Origin: Thermoplasmata archaeon
GTDB taxonomy: Archaea; Thermoplasmatota; Thermoplasmata; Thermoplasmatales; ARK-15
DNA length: 64,000 nt
Direction: 5' to 3'
Assembly (NCBI GenBank): GCA_038729465.1
Contig: JAVYRZ010000001.1
Coordinates: forward strand, 20,512 to 84,511
The notes under the pieces were generated by a model. That model was given only the letters and a program-made list of their open reading frames with translations. It was not told the DNA's origin and made no database searches. The translations under genes were made by a program, and so were the position numbers. Below, piece by piece: positions 47,468 through 54,966 of the stretch (the stretch's first letter is position 1; each line of letters starts with the position of its first letter).

Positions 47468-47481
47468 ACCTCTCAAGAGGT
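47468..47481 (-). promoter_or_regulatory. Palindrome masking a Shine-Dalgarno
   Basis: ACCTCT-CA-AGAGGT is a perfect palindrome whose right half on the minus strand, AGAGGT, is the ribosome-binding site of the membrane protein starting at 47460. In RNA it could fold as a 5-bp stem with a four-base loop and hide the site. This is a structural inference only. Confidence 0.35.
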
Positions 47482-47691
47482 AATAATCTTATCAATAGAT
47501 AATCTTTTCCATTTTTAGACGGTATCAAATCTTCGTTGACAAGTGAATATTATTTCATTATGCCGAAGCCATAGTTTTTATCTTGATCATTTAATTTGCA
47601 TCGTTTTCGAAATATGTGAGTTATGTTAATTGATAATCTTCTCAATATTTTTCAACGGAGAATTGATAAATCTCATTTTTAGTAATAGATC

Positions 47692-47758
47692 AGGATTATG
47701 AAATTGTAATCTAAAAGAAAGTGTCATTTACACTATATTTTATATTTATCATTATTAC
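47692..47758. repeat. Interspersed repeat, copy A
   Basis: About 65 bases closely similar to 48391-48455; the first 46 bases differ at five positions. Both copies contain the small hairpin AGTGT-CATTT-ACACT. The copies flank the rimI gene in the same orientation. Confidence 0.6.
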
Positions 47759-47875
47759 AAAATAAAAATTGATAATTTATCCTTTAAATATAGTAAAAAT
47801 TACGCATAATACTCGTACTTATGTTTTAAATACAATACAGGGCAAGAATAATAGAAAAAAGAGATATTAGAGTTG

Positions 47876-47893
47876 TTTAGAAATATTAAAATA
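47876..47893. repeat. 18-base direct repeat, left copy
   Basis: TTTAGAAATATTAAAATA, identical to 49102-49119. The pair brackets a 1.2-kb segment with rimI and the IS110 remnant. AT-richness makes chance identity possible. Confidence 0.4.
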
Positions 47894-48335
47894 GAAATTT
47901 TTCCATAAGATATGCGTCTCTTGACCCACGATAACTCATAGAATAAAAATTTTTTAGGTTATCTATTATCTTATAATTATGCTTTTCATAGAATTTAATA
48001 GCTTTTCGGTTATGTATTCTTACTTCTAATACCGATCTTTTAACTCCTTCTTTCATCATAATTTTTTCATATTCTTTGAGCAAAATAGTTCCTATTCCAG
48101 TCCTTTTTGCGCTAGGAATTATAGCTATTGACTCAATTTCTCCAAAAATATCATCTACTTTTATAAAACTTATATATCCTAATGGAATTTGGTTTTCATA
48201 TATTAATGTCATAGAATTTTTTTGAGAAAGCATATTTTTTAGTTCATTGGTACTATACGCAAATTTATTAAAAGATGCTTTCTCTATTTTTCTAACAAGT
48301 CTAAGATCATTGATATTTGCAATTCTAATATTCAT
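47886..48335 (-). CDS. rimI: RimI-like N-alpha-acetyltransferase (GNAT)
   Basis: About 149 residues, acetylating protein N-termini in the archaeal Ard1/RimI manner. Visible are IRIANINDLRLVRKIEKASF, the acetyl-CoA loop SAKRTGIGTILLKEYEKI, LEVRIHNRKAIKFYEKHNY and the end RGSRDAYLMEK. ATG 48335 (MNIRIA) is preferred to 48359, which lies within TATA-like sequence. It stands alone between two copies of a short repeat in an accessory patch. Confidence 0.88.
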   Translation of the reverse strand: MNIRIANINDLRLVRKIEKASFNKFAYSTNELKNMLSQKNSMTLIYENQIPLGYISFIKVDDIFGEIESIAIIPSAKRTGIGTILLKEYEKIMMKEGVKRSVLEVRIHNRKAIKFYEKHNYKIIDNLKNFYSMSYRGSRDAYLMEKFLF

Positions 48336-48390
48336 AAAAGAGAAGAATAAATATTTCATATATTTAACTTTTCAATTCTCATAAGTCTTC

Positions 48391-48455
48391 AGGATTATAA
48401 AGTTGCAATTTAGAAGAAAGTGTCATTTACACTATATATTTATCATTAATTACAA
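48391..48455. repeat. Interspersed repeat, copy B
   Basis: Second copy of the repeat at 47692-47758, same orientation, including the AGTGT-CATTT-ACACT hairpin. It lies between the rimI promoter and the IS110 left end. Confidence 0.6.
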
Positions 48456-48560
48456 TAATGTAAAAATTAAGTATAATACTAATTCTTTATTTAACTTAGC
48501 TTCATAATAATGGTCATTTACCAATTCTCAAGATATATCATAATTTAGGTGTCATAAAAA

Positions 48561-48759
48561 AGGTATTTGACCGCGATAACATGACGGTGTTATCGTGAGA
48601 GTCGGATATGTGGTCGATCTTTCTCTTGACACTCGAGGTCGTCTATGAGGTTGACCACTTCTTCATCTCGGCACAGTACCCTGAAACAAGGGTGAATAGA
48701 AGTTTGTCGAGATTTACGGCCCTATAATCTCTCACGAACCCACTTAATAAGGTGGGGAA
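48561..48759 (+). ncRNA. Structured segment upstream of an IS110 remnant: candidate bridge RNA
   Basis: About 200 bases, clearly more GC-rich than the surroundings, with successive stems. Stem 1 is CGCGATAACA/TGTTATCGTG (48572-48581/48588-48597, one G:U). Stem 2 is GTGGTCGA/TTGACCAC (48610-48617/48651-48658) closing a 33-base loop. Stem 3 is ACCCT/AGGGT (48678-48682/48689-48693). Stem 4 is CCCAC/GTGGG (48739-48743/48752-48756). IS110-group elements encode their bridge RNA in this position, between the left end and the recombinase ORF. The bridge-RNA call is inference from position and structure. Confidence 0.55.
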
Positions 48760-49009
48760 ATGATAATTGGATGTACATAAGGATTTGGTATACGTGACAA
48801 GGATGGAAGAAGATGGAAAAATAATAGAAGAGTGTGAAATGGAGAACAATGAAGAATCCCGGAACAAGTTTGTTGTAAAATATCTGCTTGAAATGCCAGG
48901 AATAGCACTTGAATCATCAACAACAGGTAAATATGTGGCGAAATTGTTGAGAAATGCAGGAATTGAACATTCAGGAAAGCATAAAATTAATATCTTCAAA
49001 GAGGTTTAA
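48760..49009 (+). pseudogene. IS110-family transposase/recombinase, truncated remnant
   Basis: Only the first roughly 80 residues remain of a family normally 300-400 long. The DEDD-domain start is clear: DVHKDLVYVTRMEEDGKII with the first aspartate, then IALESSTTGKYVAKLLRNAG with the glutamate. The sequence then degenerates (HSGKHKINIFKEV, stop). The native start was probably ATG 48760, preceded by AAGGTGGGG and reading MIIG; a small deletion there shifts the frame, so the visible open frame begins at TTG 48767. The downstream aspartates and the C-terminal serine domain are missing, so it cannot act alone. Confidence 0.85.
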
Positions 49010-49101
49010 ATCACTGTCAAGTAAATCTTTTTCATAGAAGATATTAGATAAAAAAATTTGCCGTATTTTCAAGCTTTCAAAAGACGACGTATGAGCTAAA
49101 A

Positions 49102-49119
49102 TTTAGAAATATTAAAATA
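49102..49119. repeat. 18-base direct repeat, right copy
   Basis: TTTAGAAATATTAAAATA, identical to 47876-47893, in the gap between the IS110 remnant and the DgcN-like gene. Confidence 0.4.
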
Positions 49120-49170
49120 TAGGTATGTGATAACATCTCACTATGGAAAACCTTAATGTGGTGATAAAAA

Positions 49171-50751
49171 ATGGAAGACGACGGTGATAGTGACGGCCAC
49201 CCAAAAGAATTTTTAGTAAATAGATCATTTTATAAAAAAATGGTATATGAGGAAATCCAAACTTTTTTAAAAGATCAAAATGTAAGGAATTTATATAGCT
49301 ATTTTGAACCTAACTTTATTTTTAACGATAAAACAGAGTTTAATGATAATGAATCGAAAGAGACTTTTTTTAAGACAAGCAATAATAATTTAAGCTATGA
49401 TTTTTCTTTGCAATATAAGATCAATAAAGAGGCAATTTACGCTATTTTTAGTTTAAGTGCAAATAAAAATAAAGTTACAAAATCATTAGGCACTTTAAAA
49501 GATAATGTAAAAATATACAATAAAAAAGATGTATCTGAAACAGGAGTCATGTATATGAAAAAGTTAGAAGATTTTATGTTAGAGGATATCAAAGTAAAAA
49601 CTTATAATAATTTATCTAATTCCCAAAGTGATATCAGTAATTTTTCAAGTGAAGGTATAATCAAGCCTTATGAATTAGAGACATATTATCCAGACCAAAG
49701 TTGGGTAGATTCAAAATTAGAGAAAGCAGTGATATTAGCTGAAGGAGTTTATGATACATCTAACGGTAAAACTGCTCATGGATTAGTTAGATTTACAAAA
49801 AGATATGATATTATAGGGTTAATAGACTCTAAATTTGCAGGAAAAGATGCTGGGGAAGTACTGGATGGAAAATTTAGAAATATACCTATACGCGCGAGCA
49901 TTAAAGAATTTTTAGATGATCATCCTGACACTTTAATTGTAGGGGCTGCTACTGATGGAGGTTTACTTCCAAAAGAGTACAGACCTTACATTATTGAAGC
50001 TTTAAAAAATAAAATTAGCGTAGTTTCTGGGCTGCATGAATTTTTAAGTGAAGATCCTGAGTTTAAAGAAATTAGTGAGGCTAACAAGGTCAAGATCACA
50101 GATGTCAGAAAGATGTTTTTACATAAATGTGATTTTTTTACAGGTGAAATTGAAAAAGTAAAAGCTAAAAAAATTGCAGTATTAGGAACTGACAGTGCAG
50201 TAGGTAAAAGGACAACATCTGTAATGTTAACAGAAAATTTGAACATGGTAGGGCACAGTACAATTTTTATAGGAACCGGGCAGACTGGATGGATGCAAGG
50301 AGCAAAATACTGTGCGTTAATAGATTCTATGATCAATGATTTTGTTGCAGGTGGTATTGAAACAGAAGTAGTAAAGGCTTGGAATGATAATCATCCAGAG
50401 TTTATAATAATTGAAGGGCAGGGGGCAATATTGCATCCTGCATATCCAGGAGGATTCGAAATTATAGCGGCCGGTAGGCCTGACGTGATAATATTGCAGC
50501 ATTCTCCAAAGAGAAAGTACTACGATGGATTTGAGAATTATCCTATCCATGACATTGATAAATACATAAAAGTAATAGAACTATTATCCGGAAAAAAGAT
50601 TGCAGCAATAACACTTAATACTGAAAACATGGCGAAAGATGAATTAGAGTACTATAAAAAATACTATTTTGAGAAATATGGGATTCCTGCAATTGCACCT
50701 TTATATGAAGGAACAAGTGAATTAGTAAAAATACTGGAAAAAACAGATTAA
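49171..50751 (+). CDS. DUF1611/DgcN-family protein with a unique N-terminal extension
   Basis: A 526-residue protein. Residues from about 185 form the DUF1611 core: a Rossmann-like half (AVILAEGVYDTSNGKTAHGL, DSKFAGKDAGEVLDGK, VGAATDGGLLPKEYR) and a P-loop half (VLGTDSAVGKRTTSVMLTE, IFIGTGQTGWMQG, IIEGQGAILHPAYPGG). The DgcN branch is D-glutamate N-acetyltransferase. The first 185 residues are Asn/Lys-rich and match nothing I know. GGTGAT six bases before the ATG supports the long form. It sits 12 bases before the MurL-like gene, so the two form an operon. Confidence 0.82.
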   Translation: MEDDGDSDGHPKEFLVNRSFYKKMVYEEIQTFLKDQNVRNLYSYFEPNFIFNDKTEFNDNESKETFFKTSNNNLSYDFSLQYKINKEAIYAIFSLSANKNKVTKSLGTLKDNVKIYNKKDVSETGVMYMKKLEDFMLEDIKVKTYNNLSNSQSDISNFSSEGIIKPYELETYYPDQSWVDSKLEKAVILAEGVYDTSNGKTAHGLVRFTKRYDIIGLIDSKFAGKDAGEVLDGKFRNIPIRASIKEFLDDHPDTLIVGAATDGGLLPKEYRPYIIEALKNKISVVSGLHEFLSEDPEFKEISEANKVKITDVRKMFLHKCDFFTGEIEKVKAKKIAVLGTDSAVGKRTTSVMLTENLNMVGHSTIFIGTGQTGWMQGAKYCALIDSMINDFVAGGIETEVVKAWNDNHPEFIIIEGQGAILHPAYPGGFEIIAAGRPDVIILQHSPKRKYYDGFENYPIHDIDKYIKVIELLSGKKIAAITLNTENMAKDELEYYKKYYFEKYGIPAIAPLYEGTSELVKILEKTD

Positions 50752-50763
50752 AAGGGAGAGGCA

Positions 50764-52188
50764 ATGGATCTAAAATGTTTTGATGAGATTTACATTAGCA
50801 ATCCTATAGTTACTAAAAACAGTATCTCTTCTATATATAAGCTAAAATCTGGGGGAAATATAAAAGAATTCAAACTTGAATTTAGGTACTCAGAGCCAAT
50901 TAATATTGAAAATATTGAAAAATTGGCAAGAATGATCGTTACTATGCCAGTGATAAATTATGGACTTTTTACAGAGTCCATATTTTTAGATTTTGAAATT
51001 GATAAAAATGACTTGAAATATTTATATGATATGCTCGAGATAACAGCTACGGATGTATTTGTAAATAAAATATGCCGCAGAAGAGCTGAATTTATAAAAA
51101 AAGAGTATTTACCAAAGCAGGAAGATATTAGAATAGAAAATGCACATAATAGAGCGAAGATATATTGCAATATTTCAGCATCAGAAAGCAATTACAAAGC
51201 AGACCCAGACCAGAATAAAGCAGCAGTTTTATCTTCTGGAGGAAAAGAGAGCCTACTAACCTATGGGTTATTAAAAGAGATCGGAGCGGAGGTATACCCA
51301 TTATTCTTTAACGAGTCTGGTGGGCATTGGAGAACCGCAATAACAGCTTATAGAGAGTTCAGCAATACTGAGATAAATACAAAAAAGGTATGGTCAAACA
51401 TAGATAGATTTTATCTTTTTATGTTAGATAATATGAAAATAATTCGTAGCGATTATAGATCTATCCGGGCAGATACATATCCTATTCGCTTGTTTATATT
51501 TGGGCCCTATATTTTCTCTTTTTTACCACTGCTATTAAAGTATAATATAGGCAACATTTTACTTGGAAGTGAGTATGATGATCCAAGAGTACCAGGAGTA
51601 TATGAAAATATACCCCATCGCTATGGAATATATGATCAAAGCGAAGAATTTGATGAGTATATGACTGACTATTTTTTTAAAAAAGGTTTTAATATCGTGC
51701 AATGGAGTGCAGTGAGGCCTTTATATGGTCTTATAGTGGTAAGAATATTATCTAACAGATATCCTCAATTATTTAAGTTACAGAGATCATGTCATTCTTG
51801 TCACATAGAGGATAAGGAGATAATACCCTGTGGCGAATGCACTAAATGTCTTGGAGTATTATCTTTCGTAATTGCAAACGGTAAGGATCCAAGAATAATA
51901 AACTATAAAAATGAACATCTTCAAAACTTTGAAAAAAATATCAACAATACAAAATTAAGGCTTGATGATGATGAGAGAGAGCACGTATTTTATATTTTGA
52001 ACAAGATGGGTTATCACATTAACGGAGCGTCTCATGAACATGTAGAAAAACTGCATTTTGACAATAAAAATTCCAAGTTAAATCACATACCAGAGATATA
52101 TAGGGATAAATTATTCAAGATATACAAAGAGTATACTAAAGGAGCCGTGTTTTTGGAAAATAACGAGTTCAAAGAGTTTATTTTTTAA
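50764..52188 (+). CDS. PP-loop protein resembling MurL-type glutamate epimerase
   Basis: A 474-residue protein with an ATP-pyrophosphatase loop AVLSSGGKESLLTYGLLKE at about 156-174, YPIRLFIFGPYIFSFLP, and a four-cysteine cluster (CHSCHIEDKEIIPCGECTKC) near 340-359. This layout recalls MurL, which epimerises a terminal L-glutamate residue in an ATP-dependent way, but I cannot confirm the assignment without a search; other PP-loop enzymes (thiolation, ligation) share the loop. GGGAGAGG precedes the ATG. It is co-transcribed with the DgcN-like gene, and both families touch D-glutamate. Confidence 0.6.
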   Translation: MDLKCFDEIYISNPIVTKNSISSIYKLKSGGNIKEFKLEFRYSEPINIENIEKLARMIVTMPVINYGLFTESIFLDFEIDKNDLKYLYDMLEITATDVFVNKICRRRAEFIKKEYLPKQEDIRIENAHNRAKIYCNISASESNYKADPDQNKAAVLSSGGKESLLTYGLLKEIGAEVYPLFFNESGGHWRTAITAYREFSNTEINTKKVWSNIDRFYLFMLDNMKIIRSDYRSIRADTYPIRLFIFGPYIFSFLPLLLKYNIGNILLGSEYDDPRVPGVYENIPHRYGIYDQSEEFDEYMTDYFFKKGFNIVQWSAVRPLYGLIVVRILSNRYPQLFKLQRSCHSCHIEDKEIIPCGECTKCLGVLSFVIANGKDPRIINYKNEHLQNFEKNINNTKLRLDDDEREHVFYILNKMGYHINGASHEHVEKLHFDNKNSKLNHIPEIYRDKLFKIYKEYTKGAVFLENNEFKEFIF

Positions 52189-53020
52189 CTGCAATCAAGA
52201 TCATACTGGATACTATCATCACTGCACCAATAATGGATATGATTCCAAGAGTTTCATTTAATAATATGTAAGAAAACATCATTGCAAAGATGGGCTCTGA
52301 AGTCAAAAATATAGATGCTTCTGCAGATGACAAATATTTTTGGGCATTTGTTTGTATGTATATTGCGATCGCAGTAGCAACTATAGCTGTAAATATAAGT
52401 GCAAAAATGAGGTCAAAATTTAGTATAATTTTAAAATTAAATGGTGTTAAAAAAGAGCTTAATATAGCAACTAGAAATATCTGATAAAAAGTTATAGGTA
52501 TAGGATCTTTAAATTTAACATATTTATCGATCAATACTACTTGGAAAGCATATGAAATTGCAGAAAAAATGGTTAGAATATCCCCAAAGTTCAGACTGTG
52601 CGTACTATAATATCCGGTTAATAATATTAGGCCTGCCAGTGCCATTACAATGGCTACTATCACATATATATTGATCTTCTCTTTTAACATAAAAAATGCA
52701 AGAATAGGTGCAATAATAACATATAACCCTGTTATAAGCCCAGAATGTGAAGCAGTAGTGTAAAGCAATCCAACAGTCTGGAAATAATATCCAAAAAACA
52801 GGGCTATGCCAATTATTAGCCCGAACATCACAGTTTCTTTTGACACCTTTATTATCTTTGATCTAAATATTATAAAAAATATGGCGGATCCAATAATAAA
52901 TCTTAAACTTAAAAATATATATGGAGAAGTGTAATCTAACGCTATTTTTATGATGGGAAAAGTACTCCCCCATATTATTCCATCTAATATCAAAAGTAAA
53001 TAAGCACTAATCTTTTTCAT
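52178..53020 (-). CDS. EamA/DMT-superfamily transporter (second copy)
   Basis: A 280-residue membrane protein with about ten helices in two EamA repeats (DGIIWGSTFPIIKIALDYTS at the start, LTSEPIFAMMFSYILLNE near the end). It overlaps the ksgA stop by 14 bases, so it is the last gene of the Pus10-L21e-RpoF-DUF655-KsgA unit, and it overlaps the MurL-like gene's 3' end by 11 bases. Substrate is unknown. Confidence 0.9.
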   Translation of the reverse strand: MKKISAYLLLILDGIIWGSTFPIIKIALDYTSPYIFLSLRFIIGSAIFFIIFRSKIIKVSKETVMFGLIIGIALFFGYYFQTVGLLYTTASHSGLITGLYVIIAPILAFFMLKEKINIYVIVAIVMALAGLILLTGYYSTHSLNFGDILTIFSAISYAFQVVLIDKYVKFKDPIPITFYQIFLVAILSSFLTPFNFKIILNFDLIFALIFTAIVATAIAIYIQTNAQKYLSSAEASIFLTSEPIFAMMFSYILLNETLGIISIIGAVMIVSSMILIAVKK

Positions 53021-53786
53021 TTAAGCGGGCAATATCTACAAAGTTAATTAAATTTTTTGAAAAAATATAGTCTGCTATCTCAATGATTTCTTCAGGGCTG
53101 AGAGATTCTACCCTTCTGTCTGCATAGGGAATATCTTTGATATTCAATATATTTTTTATCATTTTTCTTCTCTGCGAAAATAATAGTTTGGTCACTTCGA
53201 AAAATGTGTTTTCGTCAGCAGTATTCATAATATGATGCGGAACGATATCTATTATTGCGGAATCTACATTAGGGACAGGTCTAAAACAAGATCGTGAAAC
53301 ATGGTCTAGAATTTTAGTGATACCAAAATAGTATGCGTTAACCGAGAGTCGGGAATAGTTTTCTGTGCCTGGTAATGCCACTAGCCGCAAAGCAAATTCT
53401 TTCTGTACGAGCAAGATCGCTTTTTTAAATCGGTATTTAAAAAATTTAAACAGCAATGGTGATGATATTTGGTATGGTATATTAGAAACAATCTTGTCAA
53501 AATATGGAAAATCAATTTTCAAAGCATCTCCTTCAATTAATATCAATTTACCAGCTTCGATCTCTGTATTGAATTTATCTCTTAATATGCACGCTAATTT
53601 ATCAGAGTACTCAACACTAATTACCTGCTTTGCATATTTTAGCAGTTTCTCTGTCAAGTTGCCAGTGCCTGCTCCAATTTCTAAGATTATTTCATTATCT
53701 TTTATATCCGCATATTTACAAATGTTTTCCACTATATTTTTATCAATTAAAAATACCTGCCCAAACTTCTTATGTAATCTGATCAT
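53007..53786 (-). CDS. ksgA: 16S rRNA adenine dimethyltransferase (KsgA/Dim1)
   Basis: Dimethylates two adjacent adenines near the 3' end of 16S rRNA during small-subunit maturation. In 259 residues: the N-terminal KKFGQVFLIDKNIVENI, SAM-binding ILEIGAGTGNLTEKLL, the acidic SVEYSDKLA and the catalytic VSNIPYQISSPLL. The start overlaps the DUF655 stop by four bases, the conserved archaeal order. Confidence 0.95.
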   Translation of the reverse strand: MIRLHKKFGQVFLIDKNIVENICKYADIKDNEIILEIGAGTGNLTEKLLKYAKQVISVEYSDKLACILRDKFNTEIEAGKLILIEGDALKIDFPYFDKIVSNIPYQISSPLLFKFFKYRFKKAILLVQKEFALRLVALPGTENYSRLSVNAYYFGITKILDHVSRSCFRPVPNVDSAIIDIVPHHIMNTADENTFFEVTKLLFSQRRKMIKNILNIKDIPYADRRVESLSPEEIIEIADYIFSKNLINFVDIARLNEKD

Positions 53787-54331
53787 TTTGCTACAAATAT
53801 CTTGTATTTTATATCTCTCTGTTCCAATTCCAGCATAATCCTCTTGGTAATAAGTTTTTCTGGGTGGTGAATGGTTTTTACACGGTTTTCAAGATCACTG
53901 AAGGTCTTGAATTTTTCTTTTTCGCGCTCTTCAATTATTGACCACATTGTTTTCTTTCCCAACCCTGGTAACAACTCAAGCATGTGATATCTGGTTGTTA
54001 TTGGGCCTGCAGTATTGAAAAAATTGATAAATTTTGTTTCTTGAGCTTTTACAATATCTTCAATAACAAACTCTGTTTCTCCCTTAGCAGCATTAGTCAG
54101 TTCTTCAAAGGCAATGCGCCTTTTTACATGCTCTATCTTATCTCTTTTTACAAGATCTTTACCTATATACACTCTTTCACCAACTCTTAAGGTAACATTC
54201 ATTTTTGGAATAAGTTCAAACAGTTTAAACTCATCTTCACCTATAGCCAGCGCTAAAGGAGTTCTTTTAAAAGCGCGTTCTTCAATTCTACCTTGTGGTA
54301 AATAATCTAATATAAAAACATAATCTTCCAA
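53783..54331 (-). CDS. DUF655 RNA-binding protein
   Basis: A 182-residue archaeal protein of the COG1491 type. The N-terminus is a beta domain (FILDYLPQGRIEERAFKRTP, VGERVYIGKD). The C-terminus has a helix-hairpin-helix (MLELLPGLGKKTMWSIIEE) and a basic tail. It is conserved between RpoF and KsgA in many archaea, suggesting a role in translation or rRNA processing; no activity is established. Confidence 0.92.
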   Translation of the reverse strand: MEDYVFILDYLPQGRIEERAFKRTPLALAIGEDEFKLFELIPKMNVTLRVGERVYIGKDLVKRDKIEHVKRRIAFEELTNAAKGETEFVIEDIVKAQETKFINFFNTAGPITTRYHMLELLPGLGKKTMWSIIEEREKEKFKTFSDLENRVKTIHHPEKLITKRIMLELEQRDIKYKIFVAK

Positions 54332-54352
54332 AAATGTTCACCCCTTCAACTT

Positions 54353-54667
54353 TTATATTTTTTCGAAGATCTCTAAAATTTTTTTGATGTCATCTAATGG
54401 GACAACAATATTATCTTTTTGGAAGATCGCTCTGATTTCCTCATAGTTTTTTGGTATAATATCGATTAGTTTAGTTGCAAATTTTTCGTCAATAAAATCT
54501 AGTTTTAAAAGCTCTTCTCTGAGTTTTTTAACTTTTTTTAACGGAACTTTAGAAAAGTCTTCTGCATACTTTAAAGTATTCTTCTGTAAATTATTTAGTT
54601 CATTAGTTTTATTTATTTCTTGCAGAATCTCTTTTACTTCCGGAATAGATACATACCTTTTTTTCAT
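54353..54667 (-). CDS. rpoF: DNA-directed RNA polymerase subunit F (Rpb4-like)
   Basis: A 104-residue all-helical protein that with RpoE forms the polymerase stalk. Seen: VSIPEVKEILQEI, YAEDFSKVPLKKVKKLREEL and IIPKNYEEIRAIF, all typical of archaeal RpoF. It overlaps the L21e stop by four bases (ATGA) and is followed by DUF655 after 21 bases. Confidence 0.94.
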   Translation of the reverse strand: MKKRYVSIPEVKEILQEINKTNELNNLQKNTLKYAEDFSKVPLKKVKKLREELLKLDFIDEKFATKLIDIIPKNYEEIRAIFQKDNIVVPLDDIKKILEIFEKI

Positions 54668-54966
54668 TTAGGCACCTCATGTCTCCTTAGATGCTCAGAA
54701 TTTGCAATAATAACTTTCTTCTTATTGCCATCAGATACCTCTACTAAGTATGCATTACCTTGTGTGCCTATAACTTTCCCTATTTTTCCGTGAAATCTAT
54801 GAAACGGCATGCCTTTATGTAAGCTAGAGTCTATATTAATTGCGACTCTGTCATCTACCTCAAAGCTCTGAAAGTATCTTGTTAGAGGTACCATAGTTCC
54901 ATCTTTTCTGTTCTTTCTAAGCTTCTGTCTCGATTTTGATCTTGGTCCATGTGACATTTTACTCAT
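54664..54966 (-). CDS. rpl21e: Large-subunit ribosomal protein L21e
   Basis: One hundred residues, basic. Family motifs: SHGPRSKSRQKLRKNRKDG at the N-terminus, VDDRVAINIDSSLHKGMPFH, RFHGKIGKVIGTQGNAYLV and HLRRHE at the end. It overlaps the Pus10 stop by eight bases. Confidence 0.97.
   Translation of the reverse strand: MSKMSHGPRSKSRQKLRKNRKDGTMVPLTRYFQSFEVDDRVAINIDSSLHKGMPFHRFHGKIGKVIGTQGNAYLVEVSDGNKKKVIIANSEHLRRHEVPK

Larger units (their letters stand above)
47461..47885. other. Intergenic region with repeat copy A
   Basis: This 425-base AT-rich gap holds the ribosome-site palindrome at 47468, repeat copy A at 47692 and one end of an 18-base direct repeat at 47876. No open frame with family resemblance is visible. 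Confidence 0.35.
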
